Shown here: positions 30,740 through 41,739 of the stretch, one piece after another
Numbering within the stretch: the stretch's first letter is position 1
Layout of the letters: each line of letters starts with the position of its first letter
Source of the DNA: Citrobacter sp. wls619
GTDB taxonomy: Bacteria > Pseudomonadota > Gammaproteobacteria > Enterobacterales > Enterobacteriaceae
Assembly: GCF_005281345.1 (NCBI RefSeq)
Contig: NZ_SZXJ01000101.1
Location: forward strand, 291,371-355,370
Length of the DNA stretch: 64,000 nt
Direction of reading: 5' to 3'
Program-made: the position numbers and the translations under genes
The notes under the pieces: model-generated
Told to the model about the DNA's origin: nothing
What the model saw: the letters and a program-made list of their open reading frames with translations, nothing else
The model's database searches: none

Positions 30740-31002
30740 AACAGCTCCGGTGGAAGTACATCGTTGAGCAGCATCCTCGCACATTTCCCTGCGAGCGTCT
30801 GCGTCCTGTGCGGAAATTCTGAAATGTGAGTTAATTTAACTTAAGGTTACATATTTGTGACGCTCAACAAAAAACCAAAATCCAGGAATAATCTCTACCT
30901 GAAATTACCATCATTCTGATATTGACAATCCCGATCACCTGTCAGACTCACTGTCAGTTACTGGTATGGCATCGACAACGCAGGATATTTCTGGAGGTCT
31001 CT

Positions 31003-31326
31003 ATGGCTGATTTTACGCTCTCAAAATCCCTGTTTAAGGGCAAGCATCGAGATACCTCCTCTCTGCCCGGCAACATTGCGTATGCCGTTTTTGTGCTGTT
31101 TTGCTTCTGGGCCGGAGCTCAGGTTTTAAATCTGTTAGCCCATGCGCCCGGTATCTATGAAGAACTGATGCAGCTACAGATGCAAGAGACCGGACGCCCG
31201 CGCGTTGAAATTGGCTTAGGCGTCGGCACCCTGTTTGGACTGATTCCCTTCCTCACTGGATGCCTTATCCTTGGCGTCATCGCGGCGGTGGTGCGCTGGC
31301 GCCATCGTCATCACAACGATGACTGA
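31003..31326 (+). CDS. yaiY: DUF2755 membrane protein YaiY
   Basis: 107 residues, two hydrophobic segments ([21 protein letters not shown] and [25 protein letters not shown]). Matches E. coli YaiY (102 residues). Function unknown. The start at 31003 (MADFTLSK) has a strong GGAGG site; the longer frame from 30922 is not supported. The 3' end overlaps the convergent yaiW by 16 bases. Confidence 0.92.
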   Translation: MADFTLSKSLFKGKHRDTSSLPGNIAYAVFVLFCFWAGAQVLNLLAHAPGIYEELMQLQMQETGRPRVEIGLGVGTLFGLIPFLTGCLILGVIAAVVRWRHRHHNDD

Positions 31327-32414
31327 CCCATACACTTCGCCCGACGATCGTCCACGCGTTTAGCAAACCATGCCGTGGTCAAATTACGCGTAATCTTCGG
31401 GCTTTCCAGTTGAATACCTGGCAGCATTTCCCGTGGTAACGCTTTTCCTGCCTTCGCTTCCGCCAGCTTATACATCTTCTCGTACAGCGCGGTGTCCTCA
31501 AAAGCCAGGCTGTCGCCTTTTTGCAACTGACGATGGATATCGCTCTCACTCATCCCCAGCTTCCCGGCAAGCTTGCGTACCGCCAGCTCCGTTTTCCCCG
31601 GTTCTTTGCTGTTGTAGAGAATCAAATCCCCATCCAGCGCCAGCTTCACACCACTGGCTTTGCTGACGGCATTCTGAAACGCCGCATTACGGCTGGCGTA
31701 CCATCCCGCATTAAAATCCGCGAAACGGAAGATGGGTGCGCTATAGTTCGCCGGGTAATTCAGCAAGTGATACGTGCCGAACCAGAGTCCGCCGCGCAGG
31801 GTGAAGACCTCCTGACGTACCGTTCCTTCCATTTTCCACGGATATCCGGAAGTATGCTGTTCGGCAAACGCAATGCTGACCTGCATCGGTCCCCCGGTAT
31901 GCACCGGGTTGAGCGAACCAAACAACGTCTGTCCCATCGGCACCATATTGATGAAATCATCAAAAATGGCGCTAAGCTGCTTTTCCGTCTTCACTGAATC
32001 CAGACGCTCGCTGTAGCTTTTCCCATTTGGCGAGTTAATCTTCAGTGCGGTATGAACCAAAAACACCGGAATATGCATACGCTCGGCGCGACGGTCAATC
32101 TCTTTCCAGGCTATTTTGCTTAAATTCGGGACAACCGGATCGGCCTGATAGTTGGACTCCTGCTGCGCCACCGCCAGCACCGAACAGATATTTTCAATCG
32201 TCGGCGCCAGCTTCTGACTGGCAAACGTTTTCGCCAGGTCCTGCGCCCACGCGTCCCGGTCTTTCACACTGGCAGGCATTTTTTGCCGCACCACGCTCGC
32301 CACATCGACGGCTTTCTCCCCCTTTTTTAATGGCTGCGCGGGTTGGCTACTACACCCCACCAGCACCAACGCCGCCAGACCAGACCAGGGGTAAAGACGG
32401 GAAACCGTCGACAT
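31311..32414 (-). CDS. yaiW: Surface-exposed lipoprotein YaiW
   Basis: 367 residues with signal peptide and lipobox LVGC (acylated C21). The rest is DUF1615, with [24 protein letters not shown]. coli YaiW is an outer-membrane surface lipoprotein that works with SbmA in uptake of proline-rich peptides such as Bac7. It follows sbmA by 14 bases, so the two are one operon. Confidence 0.94.
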   Translation of the reverse strand: MSTVSRLYPWSGLAALVLVGCSSQPAQPLKKGEKAVDVASVVRQKMPASVKDRDAWAQDLAKTFASQKLAPTIENICSVLAVAQQESNYQADPVVPNLSKIAWKEIDRRAERMHIPVFLVHTALKINSPNGKSYSERLDSVKTEKQLSAIFDDFINMVPMGQTLFGSLNPVHTGGPMQVSIAFAEQHTSGYPWKMEGTVRQEVFTLRGGLWFGTYHLLNYPANYSAPIFRFADFNAGWYASRNAAFQNAVSKASGVKLALDGDLILYNSKEPGKTELAVRKLAGKLGMSESDIHRQLQKGDSLAFEDTALYEKMYKLAEAKAGKALPREMLPGIQLESPKITRNLTTAWFAKRVDDRRAKCMGQSSL

Positions 32415-32428
32415 AACATCTCCTTTTG

Positions 32429-33649
32429 TTAGCTAAGCGTATGGGTAACAGCCTGAATTTCCTGACCATCCAGTTCACGCTCGAAGCTACGCAGACGCTT
32501 ATAGATAGACATCAGCTCAACCAGCGTCGTCCACGAATTAATCAAATACTGGAACGAACCGCGTACCTGACCAAACACGTTGGTGATTTGCGTCATCAGA
32601 CCGAGCGTAATCGTACCGGCAACAATCGATGGAAACAGCAGGAACAAGCCGAAAACGTTATCAACCTGCAGGTAAAGAATACGGGCAATATTGAAGTACA
32701 TATAGTGAAAATAGAGGCGAAAATAGTTTTGACGCACCGCGTGGAACAGCTCGCGAACCGTCGGCGGCGTCGCGCGATTACCATCATCTTCACCGTACAC
32801 CAGCTCTTTACGGTACGCCGCTTCCACTCGCTGATTTTTGAACTCCAGCCCAGGCAGTTTGATCCCCACCACAGCCAGCAGCCCGGTCCCCATCAACGAC
32901 CAGACAATCGCGGCAATCACCAGACCGTAGGGAATATGCCCAACAATCGGCAGATCCGGGACATGCGCAGAGAGCGTAACCAGTACCGGCAGGAAGGCAA
33001 TCAGCGTCATAATCGCATTAATAAAACTCACGCCCATGTCTTCCAGCGTGGAAGCGAAACGCATGGTGTCTTCCTGCACACGCTGCGCCGCACCTTCGAT
33101 ATGACGCAGATGCTGCCAGTGCGCCATATAATGTTCGTTCATCGCGGTACGCCAGCGGAAGACGTAATGGCTGACGAAGAAGTTATTCATCACGCCAATG
33201 ACGACGGCAATCAGCGCAATCCCGAGAAAGATCCCCACTTCCTGATAGAACTGCTCAATCTTCACCTTATGCGGCGTGCTGAGCGCGGTTTGAATCAGGT
33301 CATAGAACGGCGCATACCAGGCGTTGACGGCGACGCCGACTTCAACCAGAAACCAGGTAACGAAGATAATCAGCGAGGTACCGAGTATCGACCAGTACTG
33401 CCAGCGGTGCGGACTGTAGAGAAACCAGAACAGCGCAAACACGCCAACACACAGAATGTAGTACGCATAAAAAATCAGATAATCCAGCGACCAGAATCGC
33501 GCTGCGCTAATCGGTACATCCCCCGATGCGCCGGTAATCTGTGCAACCCAGGCGCCCCCACCCGCCTGCCAAAATACAACAGCGACCAGTGCCCAAATAA
33601 ATGCCGAAATAAAGAACGGCCCCGGCTTTGGGAAAAAAGACTTAAACAT
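32429..33649 (-). CDS. sbmA: Peptide antibiotic transporter SbmA
   Basis: 406 residues, same as E. coli: an ABC-transporter-like transmembrane domain (SbmA/BacA family) without an ATPase domain, about 7-8 helices, driven by proton motive force. It imports microcins B17 and J25, bleomycin and proline-rich peptides. An AGGAG site precedes the start. First gene of sbmA-yaiW. A 452-codon frame on the opposite strand is a shadow. Confidence 0.96.
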   Translation of the reverse strand: MFKSFFPKPGPFFISAFIWALVAVVFWQAGGGAWVAQITGASGDVPISAARFWSLDYLIFYAYYILCVGVFALFWFLYSPHRWQYWSILGTSLIIFVTWFLVEVGVAVNAWYAPFYDLIQTALSTPHKVKIEQFYQEVGIFLGIALIAVVIGVMNNFFVSHYVFRWRTAMNEHYMAHWQHLRHIEGAAQRVQEDTMRFASTLEDMGVSFINAIMTLIAFLPVLVTLSAHVPDLPIVGHIPYGLVIAAIVWSLMGTGLLAVVGIKLPGLEFKNQRVEAAYRKELVYGEDDGNRATPPTVRELFHAVRQNYFRLYFHYMYFNIARILYLQVDNVFGLFLLFPSIVAGTITLGLMTQITNVFGQVRGSFQYLINSWTTLVELMSIYKRLRSFERELDGQEIQAVTHTLS

Positions 33650-34030
33650 AGTGCTCTCCTGCTAACTTCTTATCGTTATGACGACTGCTGTGCATTTGCC
33701 ACGGTGGTTTACCGCGACAAGACGGCTTACGCCCAAAAAACACAAGCTGAAACCGACAATTGTGACCAGAACCGACGCACTTAGTTCGCTATCTGGTTTT
33801 GTAGAATTGTTTCTGCGGTTTTCACACCGACAGCGTTCCGGCATGTTCAGATTATTACAGCGTGAGATCACAAAAGCGAACATCCACTCTCCGGGAAAAG
33901 CCCACGTTTACTCATCGTTACGTTTTTCCCACTATCATTGGCTGATAAGCGCTTTGCAATATGCCAACGAGTAGTATAAATACGCATACGCACGTCATCT
34001 TTTACTTCCTCTAACTCATGGACACCACCG
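33650..34030. promoter_or_regulatory. Divergent sbmA-ampH control region
   Basis: 381 bases without a gene. On the minus strand GAACTA (33787-33782) and GTCAC (33766-33762), about 15 bases apart, loosely resemble a sigma-E promoter, which is known for E. coli sbmA. Toward ampH a TATAAAT -10-like box lies near 33975. A 7-codon frame starts at 34018 and overlaps the ampH start. Confidence 0.4.
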
Positions 34031-35188
34031 TTGAAACGTAGTCTGCTTTTTTCTGCCGCGCTGTGTGCGGCGTCATTGACATCTGTCCAGGCGGCACAGC
34101 CTATAACCGATCCCGTCTTTGCCTCTGACATCGTCGACCGGTATGCCGATCATATTTTCTACGGCAGCGGAGCGACAGGGATGGCGCTTGTGGTGATTGA
34201 TGGTAATCAGCGCGTGTTTCGTAGCTTTGGTGAAACGCGCCCCGGCAATAATGTTCACCCGCAGTTGGATTCCGTCATTCGCATCGCGTCGTTGACCAAA
34301 TTAATGACCAGCGAAATGTTAGTGAAATTACTCGATCAGGGCACAGTAAAACTCAACGATCCATTGAGTAAATATGCACCACCAGGCGCACGCGTGCCGA
34401 CCTATCAGGGAACGCCTATTACGCTGGTGAATCTGGCAACGCACACCAGCGCACTGCCACGCGAGCAGCCTGGCGGCGCGGCAAAACGCCCGGTCTTTGT
34501 CTGGCCGACTCGTGAGCAACGCTGGAGCTATCTCTCTACCGCAACGCTAAAAGCCGCACCAGGCTCGCAGGCCTCTTATTCAAACCTGGCGTTTGACCTG
34601 CTGGCCGATGCGCTGGGAACCGCGTCCGGCAAACCTTATCCGCAGTTGTTTGAAGAGAAAATCACCCGACCACTCGGGATGAAAGACACCACCTTTACCC
34701 CGTCACCCGATCAGTGCGCACGCCTGATGGTCGCGGAAAAAGGCGCCAGCCCGTGTAACAATACGCTGGCGGCCATGGGCAGCGGCGGCGTCTATTCTAC
34801 CCCCGGTGATATGATGCGCTGGATGCAACAGTATCTCTCCTCTGATTTTTATCATCGTAGCCAGCAGGCCGACCGGATGCAGACGCTGATTTATCAGCGT
34901 ACGCAGTTAACCAAAGTGATAGGGATGGATGTTCCGGGCAGAGCCGATGCGCTAGGGTTAGGCTGGGTCTATATGGCGCCGAAGAATGGACGACCAGGCA
35001 TTATTCAAAAAACCGGTGGCGGCGGTGGCTTCATTACTTATATGGCGATGATCCCACAGCAAAACGTCGGGGCCTTTGTCGTGGTGACCCGCTCCCCGTT
35101 GACCCGCTTTACCAATATGAGCGACGGGATCAACAATCTGGTGAGCGAACTGAGCGGCAACAAACCGCAAGTGATTCCCGCATCCTGA
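34031..35188 (+). CDS. ampH: D-alanyl-D-alanine carboxypeptidase/endopeptidase AmpH
   Basis: 385 residues, class C low-molecular-mass penicillin-binding protein. Signal peptide to about residue 21, serine motif S87-L-T-K90, tyrosine motif YSN (in QASYSNLAF) and KTGG near the C-terminus. It trims and recycles peptidoglycan in the periplasm. The start codon is TTG at 34031, as in E. coli; no in-frame ATG lies before the signal peptide. A 1-base-bulged hairpin follows the stop at 35199-35235. Confidence 0.94.
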   Translation: MKRSLLFSAALCAASLTSVQAAQPITDPVFASDIVDRYADHIFYGSGATGMALVVIDGNQRVFRSFGETRPGNNVHPQLDSVIRIASLTKLMTSEMLVKLLDQGTVKLNDPLSKYAPPGARVPTYQGTPITLVNLATHTSALPREQPGGAAKRPVFVWPTREQRWSYLSTATLKAAPGSQASYSNLAFDLLADALGTASGKPYPQLFEEKITRPLGMKDTTFTPSPDQCARLMVAEKGASPCNNTLAAMGSGGVYSTPGDMMRWMQQYLSSDFYHRSQQADRMQTLIYQRTQLTKVIGMDVPGRADALGLGWVYMAPKNGRPGIIQKTGGGGGFITYMAMIPQQNVGAFVVVTRSPLTRFTNMSDGINNLVSELSGNKPQVIPAS

Positions 35189-35198
35189 TTCAGCACGC

Positions 35199-35235
35199 CA
35201 CAGGCAACGGGTTGAAAATCTCCCGTTTGCCTGTG
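35199..35235 (+). terminator. Hairpin after ampH
   Basis: CACAGGCAACGGG (35199-35211) pairs with CCCGTTTGCCTGTG (35222-35235) with a single bulge. The following T-run is short, so termination may be partial. Confidence 0.65.
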
Positions 35236-35344
35236 TTCACAAACGCTTTCCTGGCGGATGCGGCATAAAGGCAACTTTCATAAACTCCCTTGCATCAGGT
35301 TCAGGTATACTACGGCCTTCGATTTCACAAACATCAGGCATACC

Positions 35345-36319
35345 ATGACAGACCTAATCCAACGCCCTCGCCGCCTGCGCAAATCACCTGCGCTGCGCGC
35401 TATGTTTGAAGAGACAACACTCAGCTTAAATGACCTGGTGTTGCCGATCTTTGTTGAAGAAGAACTCGACGATTACAAAGCCATCGAAGCCATGCCAGGC
35501 GTGATGCGCATTCCGGAAAAACATCTGGCACGCGAGATTGAGCGCATTGCCAACGCCGGCATCCGTTCGGTGATGACCTTCGGTATTTCCCACCACACCG
35601 ATGACACCGGCAGCGACGCCTGGAAAGAAGACGGGCTGGTGGCGCGCATGTCGCGTATCTGTAAGCAGACCGTACCGGAAATGATCGTCATGTCCGACAC
35701 CTGCTTCTGTGAATACACCTCGCACGGCCACTGCGGCGTATTATGCGAGCACGGCGTTGATAACGATTTAACCCTGGCTAATCTTGGCAAACAGGCGGTG
35801 GTTGCCGCCGCTGCGGGTGCTGACTTCATCGCCCCTTCCGCCGCGATGGACGGCCAGGTGCAGGCAATTCGCCAGGCGCTGGACGCCGCGGGCTTCACCG
35901 ATACCGCGATCATGTCCTACTCCACCAAGTTTGCCTCTTCTTTCTACGGCCCATTCCGTGAAGCCGCAGGCACCGCGCTGAAAGGCGATCGTAAAACCTA
36001 TCAAATGAACCCGATGAACCGCCGTGAAGCGATCCGCGAATCATTGCTGGATGAAGCTCAGGGTGCAGACTGCCTGATGGTCAAACCGGCTGGCGCATAC
36101 CTCGATATCCTGCGCGATATCCGCGAGCGCACCGAGCTGCCGATTGGCGCTTATCAGGTCAGCGGTGAATACGCGATGATCAAATTCGCGGCGATGGCGG
36201 GTGCTATAGATGAAGAGAAAGTGGTGCTGGAAAGCTTAGGCTCGATCAAGCGCGCTGGCGCGGATCTGATTTTCAGCTACTTCGCACGCGATCTGGCTGA
36301 GAAAAAAATCCTGCGTTAA
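35345..36319 (+). CDS. hemB: Delta-aminolevulinic acid dehydratase (porphobilinogen synthase)
   Basis: 324 residues, as in E. coli. Zinc ligands in [14 protein letters not shown], Schiff-base lysines in SYSTKFASS and [11 protein letters not shown]. It condenses two 5-aminolevulinate molecules to porphobilinogen for haem. The start at 35345 ([10 protein letters not shown]) matches E. coli; the 29-codon extension is not supported. Single gene followed by a strong terminator. Confidence 0.97.
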   Translation: MTDLIQRPRRLRKSPALRAMFEETTLSLNDLVLPIFVEEELDDYKAIEAMPGVMRIPEKHLAREIERIANAGIRSVMTFGISHHTDDTGSDAWKEDGLVARMSRICKQTVPEMIVMSDTCFCEYTSHGHCGVLCEHGVDNDLTLANLGKQAVVAAAAGADFIAPSAAMDGQVQAIRQALDAAGFTDTAIMSYSTKFASSFYGPFREAAGTALKGDRKTYQMNPMNRREAIRESLLDEAQGADCLMVKPAGAYLDILRDIRERTELPIGAYQVSGEYAMIKFAAMAGAIDEEKVVLESLGSIKRAGADLIFSYFARDLAEKKILR

Positions 36320-36327
36320 TTCCTTTC

Positions 36328-36352
36328 AACGCCCCGCACTGCGGGGCGTTTT
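36328..36352 (+). terminator. hemB terminator
   Basis: AACGCCCCGC (36328-36337) / GCGGGGCGTT (36341-36350), 3-base loop, then TT. Confidence 0.9.
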
Positions 36353-36431
36353 ATCATAAAACGTCACCAAACCGCCATCTAACCGACACATCGCCCTTCT
36401 ACTGTCACAAAAGGACAGAGGAGGAGCCGCT

Positions 36432-38147
36432 ATGTTTAGTCTCGACAATGTCATCGACGACCTGTGGCCAGAGGCGAGGCCCGCCCCGTGGCAAAAAAAA
36501 GTACTGAGAAAACTGTTACATGAAGAGGAATTCCAACAGTTTGCCGCTCATCACCGCCATCTGAAAGGGTTAGATACCGTCGAACAGGTGCTGGAGCACC
36601 TCAACATTCACTGTCAAATTCCGGTCCGTAGTCTGGAACAAATTCCCGAACAAGGGCCGCTGGTTATCATCGCCAACCACCCTACCGGCACACTCGACGG
36701 CCTGGCCCTGCTGTACGCCGTCTCTCGCGTTCGCCGCGATGTTAAAGTCGTCACTAACCGCATGCTCACCCATCTCGAACCGCTCAGTTCGCTGTTTATT
36801 CCGGTGGATAATATTAATGGCCGCACCGCTAAAGCGGCGCTACAGCTGATGGACCGACAGTTGCAAAACGGCGGTGTGCTGATCTTCTTCCCCGCCGGTG
36901 AGGTTTCGCGCATAACCCGGCGCGGCATTCACGATAAAAAATGGCACTCCGGCTTTATTAAGCTCGCCGCCAAATACCGCGCACCGCTCTTGCCTGCATG
37001 GATTGAGGCACGCAACAGTACGCTGTTTTATGCCAGCACTCTGGTGTCGCAAAACCTGCCGATGCTGTTGTTAATGCAGCAGATGTTCCGCCGCCGTAAC
37101 AGCAACCTGCCGGTGACCATTGGCGAGCAAATTGCGTGGTCGACATGGTGCAACCCGCAAACCACGCCGCGAGAAATGACTGACAAGTGCTACCGGCACG
37201 TTCAGCTACTGGGGAAAGGACAGCCGGGCGTCTTCAAAACTGAAAGCGCGATCGCTCGCCCGGAACCTCGTGCCCTGCTCAAGCGCGAGCTACACCAGGC
37301 CGAGTGCCTGGGACGTACAGCAGACGGTAAGGTTATCTATCTCTGGCAACGTAACGGTCAGGAAGAGGTTCCGTTGCTCCGTGAGCTGGGTCGTCTGCGG
37401 GAAATCGCCTTCCGTGCGGTAGGTGAAGGCAGCGGCAAACGCCGCGACATCGACAGTTATGACGATGACTACCTGCATCTGATCCTGTGGGATGAAGATG
37501 ATCTGGAGATCGTCGGCGCCTACCGCTTTACGCCGACCGCACTGCAGATGGAAAAGCGCGGGCTGGACGGAATTTACAGCTATAGCCTGTTTCATTACGA
37601 CGAACGGATGGACGATATCCTCCAGCACGGCATTGAGCTGGGGCGCAGCTTTATTCAGCCACGCTACTGGGGACGCCGCGGGTTGGACTATCTGTGGTCC
37701 GGCATCGGCGCGTATCTGGCGCGCCATCCACACTATCGCTACCTGTTTGGCCCGGTCTCCATTTCTGGTGGGCTACCGCCTTCGGCCCGCGATCTGCTGG
37801 TTGCCTTTTATCGCCTGTGGTTTCCGGCAACGCATCCGCTGGCGGAGTCGCGTCGACCGTACCCGGCTTCGTTACCCGACGCACTGGCGCAGTTTGGCGG
37901 GGAAGATTACAGCGAAGACCTGACGCGACTGAAATCGCTGCTCGGCAACCTTGGTTGTGGTATTCCACCACTCTACAAGCAATATTCCGAAGTGTGTGAG
38001 CCAGGTGGCGTACAGTTTATCGACTTTGGCAGCGACCCGGACTTTAACAACTGCGTGGATGGCCTGGTGCTGGTGGATTTAACGTATCTGAAGGCAAATC
38101 GCTACCAGCGGTATATCGAACCGCATTTGGTTTCACAGACAGAATAA
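36432..38147 (+). CDS. Two-domain acyltransferase, OlsF-like (probable ornithine lipid synthase)
   Basis: 571 residues. The N-terminal half (~60-260) is a PlsC-type lysophospholipid acyltransferase: VIIANHPTGTLDG (H83, D89), then FIPVDNINGRTA and FFPAGEVSRI. The C-terminal half (~300-430) is an N-acyltransferase of the haemolysin/OlsB type (LRELGRLREIAFRAVGEG, DSYDDDYLHLILWDED, IVGAYRFTP). This order is that of OlsF, which makes ornithine lipid: the C-terminal domain N-acylates ornithine, the N-terminal domain adds the second fatty acid. The function is inferred from architecture; substrate was not tested. It starts with a GAGGAG site, lies between hemB and tauD, and is absent there in E. coli K-12. 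It could instead acylate another amino compound. Confidence 0.75.
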   Translation: MFSLDNVIDDLWPEARPAPWQKKVLRKLLHEEEFQQFAAHHRHLKGLDTVEQVLEHLNIHCQIPVRSLEQIPEQGPLVIIANHPTGTLDGLALLYAVSRVRRDVKVVTNRMLTHLEPLSSLFIPVDNINGRTAKAALQLMDRQLQNGGVLIFFPAGEVSRITRRGIHDKKWHSGFIKLAAKYRAPLLPAWIEARNSTLFYASTLVSQNLPMLLLMQQMFRRRNSNLPVTIGEQIAWSTWCNPQTTPREMTDKCYRHVQLLGKGQPGVFKTESAIARPEPRALLKRELHQAECLGRTADGKVIYLWQRNGQEEVPLLRELGRLREIAFRAVGEGSGKRRDIDSYDDDYLHLILWDEDDLEIVGAYRFTPTALQMEKRGLDGIYSYSLFHYDERMDDILQHGIELGRSFIQPRYWGRRGLDYLWSGIGAYLARHPHYRYLFGPVSISGGLPPSARDLLVAFYRLWFPATHPLAESRRPYPASLPDALAQFGGEDYSEDLTRLKSLLGNLGCGIPPLYKQYSEVCEPGGVQFIDFGSDPDFNNCVDGLVLVDLTYLKANRYQRYIEPHLVSQTE

Positions 38148-38163
38148 GACGTTTGCGCCGCCA

Positions 38164-38190
38164 TTCGGCACGGTACCGCAGCGTGCCGAA
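38164..38190. terminator. Hairpin between the acyltransferase gene and tauD
   Basis: TTCGGCACG (38164-38172) / CGTGCCGAA (38182-38190), perfect 9-bp stem with a 9-base loop between convergent genes. No T-run; termination role inferred from position. Confidence 0.6.
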
Positions 38191-38205
38191 CGGTGTAATT
38201 CTCTG

Positions 38206-39057
38206 TTACGACGCACGGTAGAACGGCTTATCCCCTAAAATCGTGGCCCGATGCATAATGCGCCGCTGCGGCAGATAATCCGCATTGGCGTAATGCTGTG
38301 TCACGCGGTTATCCCAAATCGCCACATCGCCAGGCTGCCAGCGCCAGCGCACCTGAAACTCTGGTTTAGTGACATGCGCAAACAGGAACCCGAGTAGCGC
38401 TTCGCTCTCTTTCTCCGTGACATCCACAATCCGCGTAGTAAATCCCTCGTTCACAAACAGCGCCTGTTTACCGCTTACCGGATGCGTTCTCACCACCGGA
38501 TGCAGCAACGGGGGATGTTTGGCGACCGCTTCCAGCCAGCGCTGGTGCTCTTCTTCCGTCTTACGGTATTTATACTCCTGGAACGATTTGCGGAAATCAT
38601 GCTCTGCCCGCAGGCCGCTCAGCAACTGGCGAAACGGCTCAGAGAGCGCCTCATAAGCGGCAATCCCGCTGGTCCACAGCGTATCGCCTCCGGTCGAAGG
38701 CAGCGTTTTTGCGGCCAGAATGGCCCCGGCTGGCGGCGTGTCGATAAAGGTCACATCGGTGTGCCAGTTATCGTTATCTGGCGGATTATCGTTGTGAGTA
38801 TCCAGCACGATAATCTCCTCCACGTCTTCGGCATGCGGGTAGACCGGATGAATATGCAGATCGCCAAAACGCAGCGCCAGCGCTCTCTGCTGCTGCGGCG
38901 TAATCTCCTGCTCACGCAGGAACACCACCTGATGGCGCAGCACCGCATGATAAAGCTGCTCAAACTGGTTATCGCTTAGCGGACGCGTCAGGTCCGCACC
39001 GGAAATTTGTGCGCCAATATACGGCCCCAGCGGGGTAATGTTCAGACGTTCACTCAT
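38206..39057 (-). CDS. tauD: Taurine dioxygenase TauD
   Basis: 283 residues, Fe(II)/2-oxoglutarate dioxygenase. The iron ligands H99 and D101 (NWHTDVTF) and the distal His near residue 255 ([10 protein letters not shown]) are present, as is the 2-oxoglutarate arginine in the [11 protein letters not shown] segment. It oxidises taurine to sulphite and aminoacetaldehyde, giving sulphur. Last gene of tauABCD, overlapping tauC by four bases. In E. coli CysB and Cbl activate the operon during sulphate starvation. Confidence 0.96.
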   Translation of the reverse strand: MSERLNITPLGPYIGAQISGADLTRPLSDNQFEQLYHAVLRHQVVFLREQEITPQQQRALALRFGDLHIHPVYPHAEDVEEIIVLDTHNDNPPDNDNWHTDVTFIDTPPAGAILAAKTLPSTGGDTLWTSGIAAYEALSEPFRQLLSGLRAEHDFRKSFQEYKYRKTEEEHQRWLEAVAKHPPLLHPVVRTHPVSGKQALFVNEGFTTRIVDVTEKESEALLGFLFAHVTKPEFQVRWRWQPGDVAIWDNRVTQHYANADYLPQRRIMHRATILGDKPFYRAS

Positions 39058-39881
39058 TGTACTTCTCCATGCCAGGGCGTCAGACGACGCTGAAGCGCGC
39101 GCAAACCCAGTTCTAAAATAAAGGCGATAACGGCAATGACCGCGATCCCCGCCAGCACCACATCGGTTGCCAGAAATTCACCGGCGGACTGGACCATAAA
39201 ACCCAAACCTCGCGTGGCGGCAATCAACTCCGCGGCCACCAGCGTTGACCAGCCGACACCCAGCCCGATGCGCAGCCCGGTCAGAATTTCAGGTAATGCG
39301 CCGGGTAAAATAACAAACCACAACACCTGCGCACGGCTGGCCCCCAGTGATTGCGCGGCGCGTACTCTTACCTGCTGCGCGCTGCGGACACCGGCCAGCG
39401 CCGACATCGCAACAGGCGCGAAAATCGCCAAGTAGATCAATAAGATCTTGGAGGTTTCACCGATACCAAACCAGATCACCATCAGCGGTAAATAGGCCAG
39501 CGGCGGAACCGGGCGGTACAATTCAATGATCGGATCGAGAATGCCGCGAATTGTCGGGCTCAGGCCCATCGCGATCCCGACCGGAACGCCCAGCAGCACG
39601 GCGGCCAGCAGGGCGATGACAATTCGCGCCAGGCTCGCTGCCAAATGTTGCCACAGCGTGGCATCCATAAATCCTTGTGGCCCGGCGATGGTGATCAACT
39701 TTTGCAGTACCTGACCGGGCGCTGGCAAAAACAGCGGGCTGATTAATTGCAGCGCTGCCACCGTCCACCACACCGCCAGAATGACGACCAGCGTACTAAG
39801 GCTTAACGTTATCTGACGTGAAAACGGCCAGCGCCAGTTCAGCGTGCGCTGTCGCGGTTTATCATTAATCACTACGCTCAT
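39054..39881 (-). CDS. tauC: Taurine ABC transporter permease TauC
   Basis: 275 residues, six hydrophobic segments and the ABC-permease loop [25 protein letters not shown]. Inner-membrane channel for taurine; partners TauB and TauA. Overlaps both tauB and tauD by four bases, indicating coupled translation. Confidence 0.95.
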   Translation of the reverse strand: MSVVINDKPRQRTLNWRWPFSRQITLSLSTLVVILAVWWTVAALQLISPLFLPAPGQVLQKLITIAGPQGFMDATLWQHLAASLARIVIALLAAVLLGVPVGIAMGLSPTIRGILDPIIELYRPVPPLAYLPLMVIWFGIGETSKILLIYLAIFAPVAMSALAGVRSAQQVRVRAAQSLGASRAQVLWFVILPGALPEILTGLRIGLGVGWSTLVAAELIAATRGLGFMVQSAGEFLATDVVLAGIAVIAVIAFILELGLRALQRRLTPWHGEVQ

Positions 39882-40645
39882 GAGAACGCCTCCCGTTGCG
39901 CAAAGACGCGGCTTAACACGTACTCGCGCATGGCAATAAACTGCGGATCGGACTTAATACTGCGGCTCGCTTCCCCGGCCACAAAGCGCCGGGCAAAGTT
40001 AAGCGGCAGACGCTCCATCACCCGACCAGGGCCGGATGAGAGCAGCACCAGCTCGGTGGCCATAAATACCGCTTCTTCAATATCGTGCGTAATTAACAAC
40101 ACCTGTTTGCCGGTCTCATGCCAGAGCTTCAGCAGCAGGGTTTGCATCTGCTCGCGGGTAAACGCGTCGAGCGCACCAAACGGTTCATCGAGCAGCAGGA
40201 GCTGTGGATTAGCCGCCAGCGCCCGGGCAATGCCAACACGCTGACGCTGGCCGCCAGAAAGCTGCCAGATAAAACGTTTTCCGGCACCGTCCAGCCCCAC
40301 TTTCTGCAACATCTCCTGGGCGATACGCTGACGCTGCACTTTCTCTACCCCTGCCAGTTGCAGACCAAAGGCCACATTATCCTGCACGTTACGCCAGGGC
40401 AGCAGACCTTCGTTCTGGAATACCACCCCGCGTTCCGCGCCCGGCCCCTCCACCTTCTTACCTGACAACGTAATGCTGCCGTGCTGATACGGCACGAACC
40501 CGGCAATAAGATTTAGCAGCGTGGTTTTACCGCAACCGGAAGGCCCGAGTACCACCAGCAGTTCGCCGCTATCAAGCGTCAGGTTGATATCGTCCAGCAC
40601 CGGTTTTCCACCGTAGCTGGCGGCGAGATGAGAGATTTGCAGCAT
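39878..40645 (-). CDS. tauB: Taurine ABC transporter ATPase TauB
   Basis: 255 residues. Walker [10 protein letters not shown], signature [15 protein letters not shown], Walker [14 protein letters not shown]-loop [10 protein letters not shown]. It powers taurine uptake. Twelve bases separate it from tauA; it overlaps tauC by four. Confidence 0.96.
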   Translation of the reverse strand: MLQISHLAASYGGKPVLDDINLTLDSGELLVVLGPSGCGKTTLLNLIAGFVPYQHGSITLSGKKVEGPGAERGVVFQNEGLLPWRNVQDNVAFGLQLAGVEKVQRQRIAQEMLQKVGLDGAGKRFIWQLSGGQRQRVGIARALAANPQLLLLDEPFGALDAFTREQMQTLLLKLWHETGKQVLLITHDIEEAVFMATELVLLSSGPGRVMERLPLNFARRFVAGEASRSIKSDPQFIAMREYVLSRVFAQREAFS

Positions 40646-40657
40646 CAGCGCCTCCTT

Positions 40658-41620
40658 TTATTGCACGAAGCGATCGGTAACGTACTGGCTGTAATCCGTC
40701 GCGACAGCAGGCACTTTGCCCTGCTCTTTGAGGAACTGCGCAGTATCGACAATCGCTTTGTTTACCGGCCCGGTAAGCTCGGCGGTTTGCTGTTGCGCAG
40801 TCAGGTAGGTATTCCCTTTCACCAGCCCCGGCACATCCGCCTCCGGCACGCCGCTTAAACGCGACAGCTTGCTGATATTCTCCGGCTGTTTCAGCCATTC
40901 ATCGGGGTTAGCAATATAGGGTTGCTGCGCATCAATCGCGCTTTTGGCAAAGGCTTTCACCACCTCGGGATGTTTCTCGGCGAAATCTTTGCGCACCACC
41001 CATACGTCCAGCGTCGGCGCGCCCCACTCGCCAACCGTTTCAGAATCGGTTAATACTTTGCCCTCTTTTTCCAGCGCATTGACGGCCGGCGCCCAGACGT
41101 AAGCACCATCAATATCGCCACGCTGCCAGGCGGCAATAATTGCCGGCGGCTGCAGGTTCACAATCTCCACCTGACCGGGTTTGATACCCCAGTGTTTCAG
41201 CGCAGCCAGCAGGCTGTAATGGGTGGTGGAAATAAACGGCACGGCAATGCGTTTGCCGATCAAATCCTCCGGCTTACTGATATTTTTCTTCACTACCAGC
41301 GCTTCAGAGCTACCCAGTTTTGACGCCAGCAGGAAAACTTCAATAGGTACCTGCTGACTGGCAGCGACGGCCAGCGGGCTGGAGCCGAGATTGCCAATCT
41401 GCACATCGCCGGAAGCCAGTGCACGCACGATGCTCGCCCCGCTGTCGAATTTTCGCCAATCAACGGTGGCCCCGCTCTGTTTAGCAAAGGTGTTATCCGC
41501 CTGCGCCACTTTGGCCGGTTCGGCGGAGGTCTGATAGGCGACAGTGACGTTGACCGCCTGTGCCTGAAATGCGATGAATGTCAGTGCGGCAAGAAGTGTG
41601 TTACGCGATGAAATAACCAT
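40658..41620 (-). CDS. tauA: Taurine-binding periplasmic protein TauA
   Basis: 320 residues with a signal peptide (MVISSRNTLLAALTFIAFQAQA) and a substrate-binding fold of the SsuA/TauA family (GDVQIGNLGSSPLAVAASQQVPIEVF, WQRGDIDGAYVWAPA). First gene of the operon. The upstream 120 bases are AT-rich and would hold the Cbl/CysB-dependent promoter, which I cannot pin to a motif; an ERIC element follows. Confidence 0.95.
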   Translation of the reverse strand: MVISSRNTLLAALTFIAFQAQAVNVTVAYQTSAEPAKVAQADNTFAKQSGATVDWRKFDSGASIVRALASGDVQIGNLGSSPLAVAASQQVPIEVFLLASKLGSSEALVVKKNISKPEDLIGKRIAVPFISTTHYSLLAALKHWGIKPGQVEIVNLQPPAIIAAWQRGDIDGAYVWAPAVNALEKEGKVLTDSETVGEWGAPTLDVWVVRKDFAEKHPEVVKAFAKSAIDAQQPYIANPDEWLKQPENISKLSRLSGVPEADVPGLVKGNTYLTAQQQTAELTGPVNKAIVDTAQFLKEQGKVPAVATDYSQYVTDRFVQ

Positions 41621-41739
41621 GATTGTCTGCTCCCCTGTCTTGTTATGGAGGCAGTATTTCGTTGCGGCACAATTTGATAAAGGAATTAAAAATTCTGGCT
41701 AAGAACAAAGCGTTTTTAGAAAAAAAGCGGCAATGCTTA

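Noticed and set aside
32426-33784. 452-codon open frame on the plus strand opposite sbmA
   Set aside because: It lies wholly antisense to well-recognised sbmA, its protein is His/Asn/Arg-rich without any family signature, and no ribosome site fits. A shadow of codon bias.
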